This document shows, piece by piece, positions 60,575 through 64,000 of a stretch of DNA of 64,000 nt (the stretch's first letter is position 1; every line of letters starts with the position of its first letter). The position numbers were made by a program, and so were the translations under genes. The stretch is taken from positions 1,068,208-1,132,207 of the forward strand of contig CM060203.1 of NCBI GenBank assembly GCA_030562195.1, written 5' to 3'. Origin of the DNA: Nipponacmea schrenckii (Eukaryota > Mollusca > Gastropoda > Lottiidae). The notes below the pieces were generated by a model, which worked only from the letters and a program-made list of their open reading frames with translations, did no database searches and had not been told where the DNA came from.

Positions 60575-62716
60575 TCAGTCCTTGATTTGTAACAATCGTC
60601 TCAAAACACCATCTAATCCAACGAGTCTTAAAGTGTTTAAATCTCTTTGACTCAAGCTGGGTGTTAGAGCATATAGGATCAAGGTTCCTACGGTAGAAAT
60701 AAATAACAGAAACAGTAGCCGAGTCTGTAACTCTTCTGATGATACTGTAAATAAAATTAAAACATGTTACAATTACAACACATTCACAAATAATGCGATA
60801 AAGAGTAACAAAGAAATATATTTCTAAAGCTATACTTTTTATGGATGGAACATATTAGATTATGCAACTTATTTGTATCGCCTGGAAATTTTGGTTTTAG
60901 GTTTATAAGTGATATTTCCATAGAAACATTGGCATAGCTCTAATTAAGATCGGAACAAAATTCCAAAAGGTTTAAGCTTTTAAATTTTCAAAAAAATTAA
61001 ACACTATTCCTAAAGACAAAGGGTTTTCATGAAGTAGGTATGTTTTACTCTCGCTTTGCACAAATGTAAGGAAGACAACAAAGACACAGCGCAGTCGTTC
61101 TATCTAATCTATTTTTCTGAAGATTCTTCATCTTAGTAAAAACCTTACAACGTAAGTGATTGACTTACCTAGATTGAAACACAAAGCGGGCCCGCCATTT
61201 TTGTCCCTTCTGTCATTGATATAGATTAATTGTGACATCACCAGACCAACCAAGGATAGGCAAAAAAATACTATGTCGTGACGAATACCCAATGAAAGCA
61301 ATAAAATGTACCCAATATATACCCATAAATTAAATAAACTTATCGATACCACACTGTAATGGTTTAAGATACGTGTTAAAAAGACAACGGAACCAACAGA
61401 ACCGGCGACTGCGCACACATAGTATATAGCCGGAACAATCCATTTAATACCGAAATAAAAACACAAACACGCGGGAATACTGCAAATAGAAGACACAAAA
61501 ATGGCGGAAATGGCCCTTTTCCTGACGACAATAACCGCCGAAAGTTCGTTATTGACGTAATGGCAACAGACGTTTCTAACAGACAAACAAATACCACAAA
61601 GAATCGCCAGACACACACTTCTGTTGATTCCGAAAAGATATCGCACTGGAAAAACCATCATGACCGCACTCAAACACGTCACTAATATGGCCACATTTGA
61701 AATTTTCGACATGCTGTTTTTAGTCGAGAAGTACACTATACAGGCTGATATCACCGGTTCAAATAACACAAGAACCATTACCGACGTCCGTTCTTTGTCA
61801 CTGATAATACTTATATACCCCTGTACCATAGCATATATAGCATGAGCTATGGCGAATATAACAAGTGGTTCTCGATACGATTGATTTTCTTTGTTGCTTT
61901 GAAATTTAATTACAGCCGCAACGATCACTCCTTCGCTTAGAGCCACACATAATTGAACCCAAATGGAAAAGTTGCTGTGTGTATCCAGTACCAGTAAGTT
62001 TGCAACTGATTTAGAAGCTTCTTGTCTCATGATCATAGTAAACAAGGACAATACTATCAAGCCTGAGACAGTTCCCAATGACTCCCATGACCGCTTCCGT
62101 AATGTTTCCCTGAAATGAAAAGTCGTACTGTTTGTAAACTTAAAATAGGTTCTTTAAATAAATAGGAATAGGTATTACATAGAGATAGTGTACTTCCTGA
62201 TGAGACAGATCAAGACAAAACATCAACTGCATATTTGTTTTGGTTTGGCTTTGTTTGAACTATTATCGCTTCATGTATAATTAATTCCATCAAACTCGAT
62301 AGCCGTCGTAAAAAGATTCCAGCCTCGTATCCCTAGTATAGATTTTGAAATCAACTCGTATTAAATTAAGACTACTACACTTTGTAGTGTATATACTTAT
62401 AAATGATAACAACACGTCTATAAAAAGTAATTTGATTTGATTTGTTGAGATTTCGTAAGAATATCCTTGAGCAAAATTTGATTGGAAAATATACAGCAAT
62501 GAATACATAATTGTCCTCACATATTTATTACACGAGGATGTATGGCGAATGGAGTTATGGTTTAGACATAATGGGATGCTTGTAGGACATATTTGGGCAT
62601 ACAAGGTGCCATTGAAACAAAGTGAATCCTGGTCAACCTTCCTTGAGAAGACAATTTACAACTTACATTCTCTCGATATATAACTTAAACTGAGTCTGTG
62701 GACTTCTCAAATTCAT
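60575..62716 (-). CDS. Polytopic membrane protein, drug/metabolite (nucleotide-sugar) transporter-like
   Basis: There are three exons on the - strand: 62721-62667 (ATG choices at 62716 or across the junction), 62109-61169 and 60744-60575 (stop TGA). Borders are strong: ATTTCAG/GTAAGT, TTTCAG, TAG|GTAAGT and TTTACAG, with matching phases. The product is 386 aa from the first ATG, or 370 aa from the ATG formed by AT|G at the first junction, which has better context (AGAATGG). The middle exon encodes about ten hydrophobic helices, including IWVQLCVALSEGVIVAAVI, PLVIFAIAHAIYAMVQGYIS, LAILCGICLSVRNVCCHYV and IVFFCLSLVGLVMSQLIYI. Ten helices and the RNV motif in helix 6 recall the DMT/triose-phosphate and nucleotide-sugar transporter fold, probably in the Golgi/ER or plasma membrane; substrate unknown. 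The last exon adds LLFLLFISTVGTLILYAL and a basic tail. If intron 2 is retained the protein ends 13 codons later at 61128. The family is an inference from architecture; the gene itself is well supported. Confidence 0.72.
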
Positions 62717-62721
62717 CGAAT

Positions 62722-64000
62722 CTGAAATATAAAAAAAGATTAAATAGGTTTAGCTTGGGATGGATCATCATTTGAGACGTGGTACCCAGAATAGGATGTG
62801 ACATATAATCCAACATTAAATAAATACATAGATCTCATCTTGTATAAAGCATATATTCATCCGATTTCTTTTTTATTGCCTCCTCTTCTCTCTCTTCTCC
62901 TGCAGCTGATATTCCACTCTTATTTTGGTCTATTAGATTGGACGTATGATTTAATACCTCTCAATATTCTCAGTCCGTTCAGAGAGAGTATCTATTATAT
63001 AAGATAATCATTCTACCGCATGCGAAATTTATCTTACCAAGCTGTTACTTGAATACATATCCAAATGTTGAAATGTTTATCGACTTTTTAAAAAATTCTG
63101 CATCAATAAACTCTGTGACTGTTACATTTACATATTGTTATTTTGATCCTAAAGTACTGTATGTAAATACTATAACAGTTTTGGTAGCGACAAGAGAATA
63201 TATATACCAAGGTATGGCTATTTGGACAATATGAAACTATACTCTCGGTGAGGCAAGGTACATAAACACCCAAATAAATTAAAGGTTCGGTGAGAACAGC
63301 AAGTGTTTTATACACAGTTAAAAAACTAGAAGCTAAGCAAACTATTTCAATCTTCTGAAAATTTATAGGCCTATATTATTTCAAAGGAGACAGACGCTGA
63401 GATCTAACTTTACTTGTACCACATTAATATTGCGACCGATTTATAGGTGTCTAGTCTAAAGATCTCTACCTATCAAACCTTAGTTTTTATAGTTAAAAAC
63501 ACCATTCTATTTCAGCCTGAAATTGTCAAATTGTCTAAAGAGGTCCACTTGTCAAACAAATAACAAAAATAGTTAAATTGTTTCGAGATCGATTCAAAAT
63601 TCAAACAAACATAATTTAAGATAACCTAAGTTTCCTTAATTTACATGCATTCACCTTAATGTAATCCGATGTTTTGCTACTCTCAGAGGATGTGAACTTT
63701 GCTCTGTGTTGTTAAAGATAAACAACGCTAAACAATTGAAAATCATAAGACGATGTTCAATACAGTTCAATAGCACCTGTAGTCGGATATCGAACATTAT
63801 ATGTAAATAATACGCCGCGTGAAAGTGGAAAGATTAAAGTAGCAAAGTCTTCAGTCATGCGAGTATTTCTTCAATGGACAACTTGTAAACATTACCTCCA
63901 ATGGACCTGTTAGACTCCCATTGAAATTAATGAAATAAAGAAATAAAGTGTCGTTTTCCTAGATTAATAAAGATGTTCAAAATAACTATAAATAGCTATC
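62722..64000. other. 5' flank of the transporter-like gene
   Basis: A possible upstream non-coding exon ends at a - strand GTAAGA donor (complement of about 63032-63037). In phase with the next exon it carries a TAA just before the junction, which would confirm translation starting downstream. No further gene or repeat was recognised. Confidence 0.3.

Noticed and set aside
61376..61845. Open frames within the transporter exon (both strands)
   Set aside because: They overlap the well-supported 61169-62109 exon in other frames.

Overview
This window is animal nuclear DNA: AT-rich, with short phased exons bounded by GT-AG introns, tRNA-derived SINEs, foldback/MITE-like elements and an unusually dense set of minisatellites. 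The protein similarity and repeat style suggest a marine lophotrochozoan invertebrate, perhaps a mollusc. That assignment is an inference and is not proved by the sequence.

Position 1-11,073 (+ strand) holds the 3' part of ULK4. I reconstruct fourteen consecutive exons that join without a frame break into the C-terminal 551 residues of this conserved pseudokinase/ARM-repeat protein. The kinase-like domain lies upstream of the window. The introns carry a 97-bp array made from an exon plus its own splice donor, a PIF/Harbinger-like element with 34-bp inverted ends and a TTA target duplication, and a 1.7-kb array of a 28-bp unit. The stop-codon region itself has been amplified into the 3' flank.

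Position 11.6-60.5 kb is gene-poor. Its only fairly credible gene is a small single-pass membrane protein on the - strand (24.7-25.0 kb). The rest holds at least eight minisatellites (units of about 17 to 56 bp), six or more copies or fragments of one tRNA-derived SINE family, a second tRNA-headed repeat, palindromic elements at about 20.0, 37.1 and 59.2 kb, and dispersed repeat pairs (26.9/46.8, 31.8/39.8, 36.1/58.5 kb). Several coding-looking segments with splice-like borders (21.4, 32.4, 39.1-39.6, 40.8 and 50.2 kb) are listed as findings only.

Position 60.5-62.7 kb (- strand) holds a three-exon gene for a polytopic membrane protein resembling the drug/metabolite transporter (nucleotide-sugar transporter) superfamily. 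Its last exon, found through splice-phase matching, adds an eleventh hydrophobic segment. An ATG in strong context is assembled across an exon junction. There is no evidence that the three genes act together. No rRNA, independent tRNA gene, CRISPR array or prokaryotic operon was seen.
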